Below, piece after piece: positions 24,112 to 33,283 of a stretch of DNA of 64,000 bases (within the stretch, counting starts at the first letter, position 1; every line of letters begins with the position of its first letter). The position numbers and the translations under genes were made by a program. This DNA comes from Mesonia maritima. Its GTDB lineage: Bacteria > Bacteroidota > Bacteroidia > Flavobacteriales > Flavobacteriaceae. Below the pieces are notes generated by a model, which ran no database searches, had not been told where the DNA came from, and was given only the letters and a program-made list of their open reading frames with translations. The DNA lies in assembly GCF_042433895.1 (NCBI RefSeq), contig NZ_JBHLUA010000022.1:30943-94942 (forward strand). Reading direction: 5' to 3'.

Positions 24112-26112
24112 TTAATCTACATTATCGTGCAAGAAAGAATTATTGCTTCTAAACGTCATTTCGTCATTACTATCATTGCTTAAACTTGTACGCGATAATT
24201 TTTCTTGCGAACCAGGTTTATCGTTATCTAAGTCTAAACCTGCACGTTTGTATGCCGGTTGTTTTTCAATTTCATCTATATTGCTATTATTTCTGAATTT
24301 ATAGTTGAAATTTTTCATTCGTGCTCTACGTTCTGCGGCACGAGCAATTAAATCTTCAGAAATAGGATTATTAAACGGATCTATTTCTTCGTTATCTTCT
24401 GAAGCTGATTTTTGCTGTTCGTTAGAAGTGGTTTTGACTTCAAATTTTGAAGTTTTATCTTCAGCTGGTTCTTCTTTTTTTGGAGTAGGTTTAGCTTGTT
24501 CTAAATCTTTTTCCAACTCCATATAATCTTCTAAACTGTAACGTTTTTCTTCCGTTTGCTTTTCAGACTGAAAATTAGATTGAACTTCCTCAGGTGCGTT
24601 CACTTCAATATTATTAGGCTCTTCTTCAAGATTAAAAACTATTTTCTCTTCAGAAGTTTCTTCATTTATTTCATTTGAAATAGTTTTTTCTTCTTCTTTT
24701 AATGGAAAATCGAAGGTAAACATTCCCTGCTCTTCACTTTCTGAATGAGAAGAAATTGGTTTTACTTCCTCAGGTTCATTTACTTCAATATCGCGAACAT
24801 TTTGATGCGCATCAATAATTACAAAATCATCTTCATTATATTTAACCTCTTCATAATCTACTTCTAAATCGCGTATTAACGAAGAAGTAGGAATTAATTC
24901 CATCGTATTTTCAGGAGATTGAGGTGTTGGATTAGAAGGCTGTTCCTTTTTAGGTTCCTCTTCTTCTAACGTATGAACAATTTTCTTTGGTTCTTCTTTT
25001 TTAACAGGCTGTTGCGTTCTGTTGGTATTTACATTTCCTTCATTTTTAGGCGTTAAATTATGAACCGCCCGTTGCTCATCTTCCAGGGTGTGAATTATTT
25101 TTTTGGTTTCTGTATTAACAATAACATTTTGTTGTTCCATGTTAAATCCCGTAGCAATTACGGTAACAGAAATAGATTCTTCTAAATTTTCATCATCACC
25201 AACACCCATAATAATATTAGCGCTGTGACCGGCTTCCGCTTGAATGTGATCATTAATTTCACCAATTTCATCGATCGTAATTTCTTCTGAACCGGAAACA
25301 ATAAGCAGCAACACGTTTTTGGCTCCGGCAATTTTATTATCATTTAATAAAGGTGAATCTAATGCTTTCATAATCGCTTCTTGCGCTCGATTACTTCCTG
25401 AAGCAGCTGCAGAACCCATAATTGCTGTTCCGCTATTGCTTAAAACGGTTTTCGCGTCACGCAAGTCAATATTTTGCGTGTAGTGATGCGTAATTACTTC
25501 AGCAATTCCTCGAGAAGCGGTTGCTAAAACCTCATCGGCTTTAGAGAAACCAGCTTTAAAACCTAGGTTTCCGTATACTTCGCGCAGTTTATTATTGTTA
25601 ATTACAATAAGCGAATCTACATTTTTACGCAGTTTTTCAACTCCTAATTGTGCTTGTTCATTTCGCATTTTGCCTTCAAACTGAAATGGAATAGTGACAA
25701 TTCCTACAGTAAGAATATCCATTTCTTTAGCTTGCTTAGCGATAATTGGCGCAGCTCCAGTACCGGTTCCACCACCCATTCCAGCAGTTATGAATACCAT
25801 TTTTGTATTGGTATCGAGCATGGTTTTTAAGTCCTCAAAACTTTCTAACGCGGCTTGCTCACCAATTTCAGGGTTTGCTCCTGCTCCTAATCCTTCGGTT
25901 AAATTTACTCCCAACTGAATTTTTATAGGAACGGGACTGTTTTCTAAGGCTTGAGCATCGGTATTGCAGACTACAAAATCTACTCCGTTAATTCCTTGTT
26001 GAAACATGTGATTAATCGCGTTTGATCCACCGCCACCAACGCCAATAACTTTAATTACGTTGGATTGATTTTTGGGAAGATCGAATGAAATGTCGAATTC
26101 TGTGCTGCTCAT
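24112..26112 (-). CDS. ftsZ: Cell division protein FtsZ with long C-terminal linker
   Basis: The 666-residue tubulin-like GTPase forms the division ring. The GTP-binding core spans about 15-330, with VGVGGGGSNA, the tubulin signature GGGTGTG (113-119) and NTDAQAL. The rest is an unusually long acidic linker (about 330-600) that has internal repeats (HTLEDE at 341 and HTLEEE at 380; IEVNEPEEV at 442 and IEVNAPEEV at 502). A basic block RAAERRARMK (591-600) precedes the probable C-terminal conserved peptide around PAYKR (619-623), which binds FtsA, followed by 43 more residues. E. coli FtsZ has 383 residues. The gene ends the dcw operon. Confidence 0.95.
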   Translation of the reverse strand: MSSTEFDISFDLPKNQSNVIKVIGVGGGGSNAINHMFQQGINGVDFVVCNTDAQALENSPVPIKIQLGVNLTEGLGAGANPEIGEQAALESFEDLKTMLDTNTKMVFITAGMGGGTGTGAAPIIAKQAKEMDILTVGIVTIPFQFEGKMRNEQAQLGVEKLRKNVDSLIVINNNKLREVYGNLGFKAGFSKADEVLATASRGIAEVITHHYTQNIDLRDAKTVLSNSGTAIMGSAAASGSNRAQEAIMKALDSPLLNDNKIAGAKNVLLLIVSGSEEITIDEIGEINDHIQAEAGHSANIIMGVGDDENLEESISVTVIATGFNMEQQNVIVNTETKKIIHTLEDEQRAVHNLTPKNEGNVNTNRTQQPVKKEEPKKIVHTLEEEEPKKEQPSNPTPQSPENTMELIPTSSLIRDLEVDYEEVKYNEDDFVIIDAHQNVRDIEVNEPEEVKPISSHSESEEQGMFTFDFPLKEEEKTISNEINEETSEEKIVFNLEEEPNNIEVNAPEEVQSNFQSEKQTEEKRYSLEDYMELEKDLEQAKPTPKKEEPAEDKTSKFEVKTTSNEQQKSASEDNEEIDPFNNPISEDLIARAAERRARMKNFNYKFRNNSNIDEIEKQPAYKRAGLDLDNDKPGSQEKLSRTSLSNDSNDEMTFRSNNSFLHDNVD

Positions 26113-26161
26113 AATTCTATAATTTTCCTTTTCTTAGTATTTTCTTTTTCTTAGCTTTTTT

Positions 26162-27538
26162 TTATTCTGCGTTGTCTAAAAAATCTTTAAAATCCTCAAA
26201 CCATTTCTCGAAGATATTTTTGCGTTTTCTAGACGGTTTTGGTTCCGGAGCTTCTGGGTCTTTTTTTAATTCTTCTTCGGCTTCGGGAATTTCTTGATCA
26301 AAAGTTTCTTCTACTGCAGGGGCAGAAGCTCCTTCTGTAACTTTTTCTTCTTTATGTTCTTCTTCTTTTCTTTTTTTAATCTTTTCAATGCTGTTCAATA
26401 CAAGTCCAATTGCAGTTGCGTACATCGGGCTAGTCGTTTCTTCGTCACTATTTCCAGCTAAATGTTCATTAGGATAACCGATTCTGGTATCCATTCCTGT
26501 GATGTATTCCACCAATTGTTTTAGGTGTTTTAATTGTGCACCACCACCAGTAATTACAATTCCTGCAATTAATTTTTTCTTCTGTTCTTCGTGCCCATAA
26601 TTTTTAATCTCCAAGTAAACTTGTTCAATAATTTCAACTACTCTAAAGTGAATTATTTTTGAAAGATTTTTTAACGTGATTTCTTTAGGTTCTCTTCCGC
26701 GCAAACCGGGAATAGAAACAATTTCGTTGTCTTTATTTTCGCCAGGCCAAGCTGAACCGAATTTCACTTTTAGTAATTCGGCTTGCTTTTCAATAATTGA
26801 ACAGCCTTCTTTTATATCTTCGGTAATAACATTTCCTCCAAACGGAATAACCGCGGTATGACGAATAATTCCGTCTTTAAAAATGGCAAGATCTGTAGTT
26901 CCGCCACCAATATCGATTAACGCGACACCAGCTTCTTTTTCTTCTTGACTTAATACGGCATTGGCTGAAGCTAACGGTTCTAAAGTTACGCCGGTAAGAT
27001 CTAAACCTGCACTTTTTATACAGCGACCAATATTTCTAATGGAAGAAATTTGACCAACCACTACGTGAAAATTGGCTTCAAGACGACCGCCGTACATTCC
27101 GATAGGTTCGGTGATTTCAGCCTGACCGTCGACTTTAAATTCTTGCGGAAGCACATGAATAATTTCTTCACCGGGAAGCATGACTAATTTATGCACTTGA
27201 TTACATAAAATATCGATATCTTTTTCACTAATTACTTCATCTGAATTTTCTCTCGTAATGTAATCGCTATGTTGTAAACTGCGAATATGTTGCCCGGCAA
27301 TACCTACAACAACTTCGCTTATTTTTATACCAGAATCGGTTTCTGCTTCTTGAACTGCTTGCTGGATAGATTGAATGGTTTGCGTAATATTATTGACAAC
27401 ACCACGGTGAACACCTAAACTTTTTGAGCGACCAATACCCAAAATTTCCATTTTTCCGTATTCATTATTACGACCAATCATGGCCACAATTTTTGTGGTT
27501 CCTATGTCTAATCCTACTGCAATGTCTTTATCTTCCAT
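26162..27538 (-). CDS. ftsA: Cell division protein FtsA
   Basis: The 458-residue actin-like ATPase tethers FtsZ to the membrane. Phosphate-binding and adenosine motifs GLDIGTTKIVA (9-19), DIGGGTTDLA and ITGGGAQL are intact, and the SHS2/1C insert lies near residues 85-160. A charged linker (about 385-440) leads to an amphipathic end, NIFEKWFEDFKDFL, the likely membrane-targeting helix. It starts 12 bases after ftsQ and ends 49 bases before ftsZ, so the three division genes are one transcription unit. Confidence 0.95.
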   Translation of the reverse strand: MEDKDIAVGLDIGTTKIVAMIGRNNEYGKMEILGIGRSKSLGVHRGVVNNITQTIQSIQQAVQEAETDSGIKISEVVVGIAGQHIRSLQHSDYITRENSDEVISEKDIDILCNQVHKLVMLPGEEIIHVLPQEFKVDGQAEITEPIGMYGGRLEANFHVVVGQISSIRNIGRCIKSAGLDLTGVTLEPLASANAVLSQEEKEAGVALIDIGGGTTDLAIFKDGIIRHTAVIPFGGNVITEDIKEGCSIIEKQAELLKVKFGSAWPGENKDNEIVSIPGLRGREPKEITLKNLSKIIHFRVVEIIEQVYLEIKNYGHEEQKKKLIAGIVITGGGAQLKHLKQLVEYITGMDTRIGYPNEHLAGNSDEETTSPMYATAIGLVLNSIEKIKKRKEEEHKEEKVTEGASAPAVEETFDQEIPEAEEELKKDPEAPEPKPSRKRKNIFEKWFEDFKDFLDNAE

Positions 27539-27550
27539 AATAAAAAAGTA

Positions 27551-28267
27551 TCACTTTTTAGTGCAAACAACTTGATTTTCAAACTGTAAATTCACGCTTG
27601 TATAAGCATCGAGCTTTTTATCGATATAGGCTTTTTTATAAAATGCTTTAAAATTATCTACCTTTCTTTCTATCGCTGAAATTTTTCCGAAAAGAACTTC
27701 AAAATCCAGCGTTCGTAACTGCAACTTATAATCGCCATTTTCTAAACGATCTATAGCAGTGATATGTTTGGTTAAAAATTCATCTTTTTCGATCTTCTTC
27801 AACAACGGAAATATTTCTGCTATTTCTTTTTCTGAAATATTACTCACCCACGGAACGCGCGCCGAATAATTTGCAGAAAGCGGCATTTTTTTTCCGTTAG
27901 TATCGATATAAAAATGCTTTTTATTTGCTACTCGGGCAATTGGTTTTCGCTGGGTAATTAGCGTTCCTAAACTTCCGTCGACGGTTAAATAAACTTCTGC
28001 ATCTTCAATCATATCGTGGTTATCTAACACGCTTTCTAACTTATTCAAAACTAAAATTTCTTTGCTTACGTTTTGAACGGAATCCGGATTTACTATCAAC
28101 AACTTATTAACCGCGTTTTCAGTGATGTAGAGGTTTTCTCCATTGGTAAACGCAACTTCTACAGATTTTAAGTTGCGCGTAGCGTGTCTTTTTGCAGAAA
28201 AACTGTACAGAAAAACCACTAAAATTAATAGAGCAAAAGCTTTTATGTAATTCCAATTAATTTTCAT
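27551..28267 (-). CDS. ftsQ: Cell division protein FtsQ/DivIB
   Basis: The 238-residue bitopic protein has a short cytoplasmic start, one transmembrane helix (about 7-25, AFALLILVVFLYSF), a POTRA-like region (residues 35-110, VEVAFTNGENLYITENAVNKLL) and a beta domain (to the end). It recruits FtsL/FtsB and the septal synthase to the ring. Its ATG overlaps the end of murC by 11 bases. Sequence conservation is low as usual for FtsQ, but the position between murC and ftsA and the topology leave little doubt. Confidence 0.9.
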   Translation of the reverse strand: MKINWNYIKAFALLILVVFLYSFSAKRHATRNLKSVEVAFTNGENLYITENAVNKLLIVNPDSVQNVSKEILVLNKLESVLDNHDMIEDAEVYLTVDGSLGTLITQRKPIARVANKKHFYIDTNGKKMPLSANYSARVPWVSNISEKEIAEIFPLLKKIEKDEFLTKHITAIDRLENGDYKLQLRTLDFEVLFGKISAIERKVDNFKAFYKKAYIDKKLDAYTSVNLQFENQVVCTKK

Positions 28268-29615
28268 TAATCAATTCGATTTTTATTTTTTCTACCTCTT
28301 CTCCAATATCGCCGGCACCCATTACTACAATTACTTTTTCGTTGGTATTTTTCACTGCTTTTGGAAGTTCGGATTTTGACACTATTTTTTTCTTCTGAAG
28401 TGAAATCTTTTCAAGTAAAACTTCACTGGTAATTCCATCGATAGGTTTTTCGCGCGCCGGATAAATATCAAGTAAAAAAACATTATTGAATTTTGAAAGA
28501 CTTCTGGCAAATTCTTGCATAAAATCTCTTGTTCTGCTAAATAAATGTGGCTGAAAAATCGCTAAAATTTCTTGATTAGGATGCATTTCTGAAATGGCTT
28601 GATGAACCGCATTAATTTCAGTTGGGTGATGCGCGTAATCTTCAATTAAAATGTAATCTTGAGTTTTTAAATGATAAGTAAACCTACGGTCTACGCCTTT
28701 AAATGTTTTTAAATGTTTTGCAGCTTTTTCTCCCTCGATCCCAAATTTCATGGCTAATGCTAAAGCTGTAGCTGCATTAAAAATATTATGTCTCCCCGGT
28801 AAACCAAAAATTATATTTTGAATGGTCTCTTTAGGCGTTTTAAAATTAAAATGATAATTACCGTTTTTAACTTCTATTTGTTGAACGCTGTAATCTGCTT
28901 CAACCTCAACCCCGATTGTTTTTCCGTTTAGATTTTTTAACCCGTATTTGTAGAAAAAATTTTCAGGATTTTTAATTTTTGCTGCAAACTCTTGAAATGA
29001 ATGTTGTAAAGATTTTTCTTCCTTATAAATATCTAAATGGTCGGCATCCATAGAAGTTATTGCCGCGATGGTTGGTTTTAGTTGTAAAAATGAGCGATCG
29101 AATTCATCGGCTTCTACAACCACAACTTCATTTCCATCAGAAATAAAATTGGTTTGGTAATTCTCACTAATACCGCCTAAAAAAGCGGTAAGTTTTACTC
29201 CGCACTGCTTCAAAATATGTGCTAAGATGGCAGTAGTAGTGGTTTTCCCGTGGGTTCCAGCTACTGCTAAAGTGGGAAGATCTGCTGTTATCATTCCTAA
29301 AACTTCTGCACGTTTTTTAACCAAAAATTGCTTCTCGTTAAAAAACTGATAAAGCGGATTTTCCACCGAAACAGCGGGAGTATAAACTACCAAAGTTTTT
29401 TCTTTTATGTGAAAAGCTGCCGGTAATTGCTGAACTTCATCGGTGAAAAATACAGAAATTTCATCGTTTTCCAATTTTCGGGTAAGTTCAGTTTCGGTTT
29501 TATCGTAGCCGGCAACATTTTTTCCATTCAATTTAAAATAACGCGCAAGCGCGCTCATTCCTATTCCGCCAATGCCGATAAAATATATATTTTCTATGTC
29601 TTTAAATGGATTCAC
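28257..29615 (-). CDS. murC: UDP-N-acetylmuramate--L-alanine ligase
   Basis: The 452-residue ATP-dependent ligase adds L-Ala to UDP-MurNAc, the first step of stem-peptide assembly in the cytoplasm. The Rossmann start FIGIGGIGMSALA, ATP loop GTHGKTTT (120-127), and VDRRFTYH and DYAHHPTEI motifs are all present. The start codon is GTG, which forms a GTGA overlap with the murG stop (29612-29615), so translation is coupled. No Ddl fusion is attached, in contrast to some Chlamydia-type MurC. Confidence 0.95.
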   Translation of the reverse strand: MNPFKDIENIYFIGIGGIGMSALARYFKLNGKNVAGYDKTETELTRKLENDEISVFFTDEVQQLPAAFHIKEKTLVVYTPAVSVENPLYQFFNEKQFLVKKRAEVLGMITADLPTLAVAGTHGKTTTTAILAHILKQCGVKLTAFLGGISENYQTNFISDGNEVVVVEADEFDRSFLQLKPTIAAITSMDADHLDIYKEEKSLQHSFQEFAAKIKNPENFFYKYGLKNLNGKTIGVEVEADYSVQQIEVKNGNYHFNFKTPKETIQNIIFGLPGRHNIFNAATALALAMKFGIEGEKAAKHLKTFKGVDRRFTYHLKTQDYILIEDYAHHPTEINAVHQAISEMHPNQEILAIFQPHLFSRTRDFMQEFARSLSKFNNVFLLDIYPAREKPIDGITSEVLLEKISLQKKKIVSKSELPKAVKNTNEKVIVVMGAGDIGEEVEKIKIELINEN

Positions 29616-30712
29616 AGCGTAGGATTTATAAGTTTTTCAACCTCATCTACAATAGCTTTTGTGGCGTGAGGTTTTGCGATTTTTCTTATATTTTCTGAAA
29701 GCATTTTTTGTTGTTCTTCTGATGCCAAGAGCTTCGTAAACGCTTTTTTAAAATTTTGTTCTAAGTCGGTTTCTTTTATTAAAATAGCCGCGTTTTTATT
29801 AGCGATCGATTGGGCATTTTTAGTTTGATGATCTTCGGCTACATTTGGAGATGGAATAAAAATTACCGGTTTACCTACTACACATAATTCGCTTACAGAA
29901 CCTGCGCCAGCTCTTGAAATTATAATATCAGCAGCGGCATAAGCAAGTGCCATATGATCTAAATATTCATAGATTTTAAAATGCGGACTCGCTTCGTAAT
30001 GTTTATAGTCTAAGAAATATAATTTCCCGGTTTGCCAAATAACTTGCACATTTTCATCTTCAAAATAAGGAATGTGTTTTTCGATATGTTGGTTTATTTT
30101 TCGAGCCCCTAAACTTCCGCCTAAAACCAAGACGGTTTTTTTCGTTTTATCAAGCTTAAAAAAATTGATTGCTTCTTCTCTTTTCGAATTAATCTCTAAT
30201 AAATCTTGCCGAACAGGATTTCCTGTAAATCGTATTTTTTCTTTCGGAAAATAATTTTCCATATTTTCATACGCTACACAAATACTTTTAGCGTTCGAGG
30301 CTAACCATTTATTTGTAATTCCCGCATACGAGTTTTGTTCTTGCAACAAGGTTGGAATTTTTTGTTGATTTGCAGCTTTCAATAGCGGACCGCTTGCAAA
30401 ACCGCCAGTACCAATTACAACGTGGGGTTTAAATTCACTTAATATTTGATGCGCTTTTAAAATACTACTGATTAATTTTAAGGGAAACAATGCGTTTTTT
30501 AGAGAAAGTTTTCGTTGTAAACCGCTAATCCAAAGTCCTTTTATATTGTAGCCGGCTTTAGGAACTTTTTGCATTTCCATACGATCTTTTGCGCCGACAA
30601 ATAAAAATTCGGCTTCTGGATGTCTTTTCTTTAATTCATCTGCAATAGCAATTGCCGGATAAATATGTCCGCCAGTTCCTCCACCTGATAATATGAATTT
30701 CAATTTTTTCAT
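29612..30712 (-). CDS. murG: Undecaprenyldiphospho-muramoylpentapeptide beta-N-acetylglucosaminyltransferase
   Basis: The 366-residue GT28 enzyme converts lipid I to lipid II on the cytoplasmic membrane face. The N-terminal glycine loops SGGGTGGHIYPA and TGGFASGP, and the donor-binding block SRAGAGSVSEL and GKPVIFIPSP are all present, and length is normal. It overlaps ftsW by four bases upstream and murC by four downstream, placing lipid II synthesis, flipping-complex and ligase genes in tight coupling. Confidence 0.95.
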   Translation of the reverse strand: MKKLKFILSGGGTGGHIYPAIAIADELKKRHPEAEFLFVGAKDRMEMQKVPKAGYNIKGLWISGLQRKLSLKNALFPLKLISSILKAHQILSEFKPHVVIGTGGFASGPLLKAANQQKIPTLLQEQNSYAGITNKWLASNAKSICVAYENMENYFPKEKIRFTGNPVRQDLLEINSKREEAINFFKLDKTKKTVLVLGGSLGARKINQHIEKHIPYFEDENVQVIWQTGKLYFLDYKHYEASPHFKIYEYLDHMALAYAAADIIISRAGAGSVSELCVVGKPVIFIPSPNVAEDHQTKNAQSIANKNAAILIKETDLEQNFKKAFTKLLASEEQQKMLSENIRKIAKPHATKAIVDEVEKLINPTL

Positions 30713-31941
30713 AACGCTTCGCTTAACACATCTAACGGATTTTCACTTTCTTCTTCAGTCTCTATTTCTTCCTGTTGTTTTATTTCTTCTCGTTTTGCGC
30801 TTACGCTTTGTACAATTCCTAAGGCTAAACAAGTCATCCAAATGGAAGAACCACCACTACTTATTAATGGCAAAGTTTGTCCGGTTACGGGAAATAATTC
30901 TACCGCAACTGCCATATTAATTAAGGCTTGAAAAATTATGGGTAAACCTACACCAATGACTAATAATTTCCCGAAAACGGTGTTTGCTTTTGTAGAAACG
31001 ATTATTAATCGGAAAAGAATAAATAAATACGCTAGCATTACACTTATACCGCCAACTAATCCCATTTCTTCAACAATGATGGCGAAAATAAAATCTGAGG
31101 AAGATTGTGGTAAGAAATTTCGTTGTACGCTTTTTCCTATTCCTGTTCCTACAACTCCACCACGTGCAATTGCTATTTTAGCTCTTTCAATTTGATAATC
31201 GGCTTCAGTATCTTCATTGTTCGCAAAATTTTCAACCCGGCTAATCCAAGTATCTACACGATTGGGAAAAACACCAGGAAAAGCTTTTGCGGTAAGTCCG
31301 AAAAGCAATAAAAATAAAGCTCCTGAAGCAATTATAATTCCGAGGTATTTTAACGGATAACCGCCTAGAAAAACCAACATTAAAACCATTGCAAAAATAA
31401 TTGCGGTAGTAGAAAAATTGGCCGGTAAAATTAACGCTAAAATTACGCCTACCGGAAGCCACAACGGTAAAATGGTTTCTTTAAAGGTTACTTTTTTTGA
31501 ATGGATTTTAGAGAGATAGCGAGCGACATAAATCATTAAAACTACCGAAGCTAAAGTGGAAGTTTGAAACGTTTTATTTATGATAGGAATCTTTATCCAT
31601 CGACTTGCATTTGCACCATCTATTGTAGTTCCTTGTGCTAAAGTGTAAAGCAATAAAAGAATTACAATAGGAATCATTAAAATGGAAAGTCCGCGAAAAT
31701 AATGATACGGAATTTTATGTACCGCATAAATTATGGCAAAACCTAAAAAAAGATGAATAAAATGCGAAACCAAGTATTGAAATGTACTTCCATCACCATA
31801 CAAATACGCAACATTACTACTTGCGCTATAGACGGGAATAAATGAAAAAATAGCCAACAACCCGGCAATAGCCCAAATCATCTTATCGCCTTTTAGATAA
31901 GAAAAAATATTAATCTTTGTATGTTTCGCTTCGTTTGCCAC
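30709..31941 (-). CDS. ftsW: Septal peptidoglycan polymerase FtsW (SEDS family)
   Basis: The 410-residue polytopic protein has about ten transmembrane helices and SEDS motifs: GFAIIYAVHKIPYHYFRG, QIERAKIAIARGGVVGTGIGKS, LPQSSSDFIFAIIVEEMG, and TGQTLPLISSGGSS. FtsW polymerises lipid II into glycan chains with FtsI. Length and motifs are those of FtsW; with RodA not expected in a dcw cluster, the assignment is firm. The frame opens with GTG at 31941. A charged tail with repeated Glu (about 385-405) is probably cytoplasmic. Confidence 0.93.
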   Translation of the reverse strand: MANEAKHTKINIFSYLKGDKMIWAIAGLLAIFSFIPVYSASSNVAYLYGDGSTFQYLVSHFIHLFLGFAIIYAVHKIPYHYFRGLSILMIPIVILLLLYTLAQGTTIDGANASRWIKIPIINKTFQTSTLASVVLMIYVARYLSKIHSKKVTFKETILPLWLPVGVILALILPANFSTTAIIFAMVLMLVFLGGYPLKYLGIIIASGALFLLLFGLTAKAFPGVFPNRVDTWISRVENFANNEDTEADYQIERAKIAIARGGVVGTGIGKSVQRNFLPQSSSDFIFAIIVEEMGLVGGISVMLAYLFILFRLIIVSTKANTVFGKLLVIGVGLPIIFQALINMAVAVELFPVTGQTLPLISSGGSSIWMTCLALGIVQSVSAKREEIKQQEEIETEEESENPLDVLSEAL

Positions 31942-31951
31942 AATATTTTTT

Positions 31952-33283
31952 TTATAGATTTCTCACGCTTTCTTTAAATTGGCGACCTCTATCTTCATAA
32001 TTTTCGAATAAATCAAAACTCGCGCAAGCGGGGGAAAGTAAAACGGTATTTCCTTTTTCAGCTATTTTATAAGCTTCGTTTACCGCATCTTTCATGGATT
32101 GCGTTTCAACAATATGTTCTACACAATTTTTAAAAGCTTTTATTATTTTTTCATTATCGACACCTAGACAAATAATCGCTTTCACTTTTTCATTGACTAG
32201 CGGAAGTAATTCTTCGTAAACATTTCCTTTATCAACACCGCCGACAATCCAGATTGTTTCTGAAGTCATGCTGTCTAGCGCGTAATAAGTGGCGTTAATA
32301 TTTGTCGCTTTTGAATCGTTTATATACTGAACTTGATTAATTTTTAGCACATTTTCTAAACGATGTTCTACGCCTTGAAAACTTTCTAAACTTTCACGAA
32401 TAGTTTGTTTTCTTATACGAAGTAATTGCGCCACGGTTGAAGCCGCCATTGCATTTTTGGTATTATGTTCTCCTTTTAAAGCTATTTTTGTTGTTGGCAT
32501 GTTAAAGCTTGTGTTATTTATTGTTATTATTAAATTTTCGTTTTCTATATATGTTCCGTCTCCTTCTAATTTTGAAAAGCTCATCGGAAGTTTTTTTGCT
32601 TCAATTGAATGGTTTGCTAACCAATTTGAAATATTCTTATTATCCGCATCATAAATCAAAAAATCATCTTTTGTTTGATTTTTAGTTATTCTGAATTTTG
32701 AAGCGATGTAATTTTCAAATTTATAATCGTACCGATCTAAATGATCCTCCGTAATATTTGTGATTACAGCAATGTGTGGTTTAAAATCTACAATCCCGTC
32801 CAGCTGAAAACTGCTCAGTTCCAACACGTAAATTGGAGCTTGTTGCGAAGCGACTTGCTTTGCGAAACTATCGCCAATATTTCCTGCCATTATGGAATTA
32901 AAACCCGCATTTTTTAAGGCGAATTGAGTCCAATTGGTCACCGTGGTTTTCCCGTTGCTTCCGGTAATTCCAATTAATGTTGCATTGGTATATCGTGACG
33001 CAAATTCAATTTCAGAAATAACAGAAATTCCTTTTTCTATTAATTCCTTAACGATTGGAACGTTGTCGGGAATTCCAGGACTTTTCACCACTACATCAGC
33101 ATTAAAAATTTTAGGCTCTGTGTGCTGTTTCTCTTCCCATTCAATATTATTTTGTAAAAGAACGTTTTTATATTTTTCAGCAATTGTTCCTTTATCTGAA
33201 ACAAAAACCTCATAGTTTTGCTTTTTTCCTAAAATCGCGGCTCCAACTCCGCTTTCTCCCGCTCCTAAAACCACTAATTTCAT
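31952..33283 (-). CDS. murD: UDP-N-acetylmuramoylalanine--D-glutamate ligase
   Basis: I start at ATG 33283, which shares one base with the mraY stop (TAATG); the frame runs further to 33340 but the extra 19 residues lie inside mraY and are His/Asn-rich noise. The 443-residue enzyme adds D-Glu to UDP-MurNAc-Ala. The family start LVVLGAGESGVGAA, ATP loop GSNGKTT (108-114), NITEDHLDRY and NDSKATN motifs match MurD. It acts between MurC and MurE. Confidence 0.95.
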   Translation of the reverse strand: MKLVVLGAGESGVGAAILGKKQNYEVFVSDKGTIAEKYKNVLLQNNIEWEEKQHTEPKIFNADVVVKSPGIPDNVPIVKELIEKGISVISEIEFASRYTNATLIGITGSNGKTTVTNWTQFALKNAGFNSIMAGNIGDSFAKQVASQQAPIYVLELSSFQLDGIVDFKPHIAVITNITEDHLDRYDYKFENYIASKFRITKNQTKDDFLIYDADNKNISNWLANHSIEAKKLPMSFSKLEGDGTYIENENLIITINNTSFNMPTTKIALKGEHNTKNAMAASTVAQLLRIRKQTIRESLESFQGVEHRLENVLKINQVQYINDSKATNINATYYALDSMTSETIWIVGGVDKGNVYEELLPLVNEKVKAIICLGVDNEKIIKAFKNCVEHIVETQSMKDAVNEAYKIAEKGNTVLLSPACASFDLFENYEDRGRQFKESVRNL

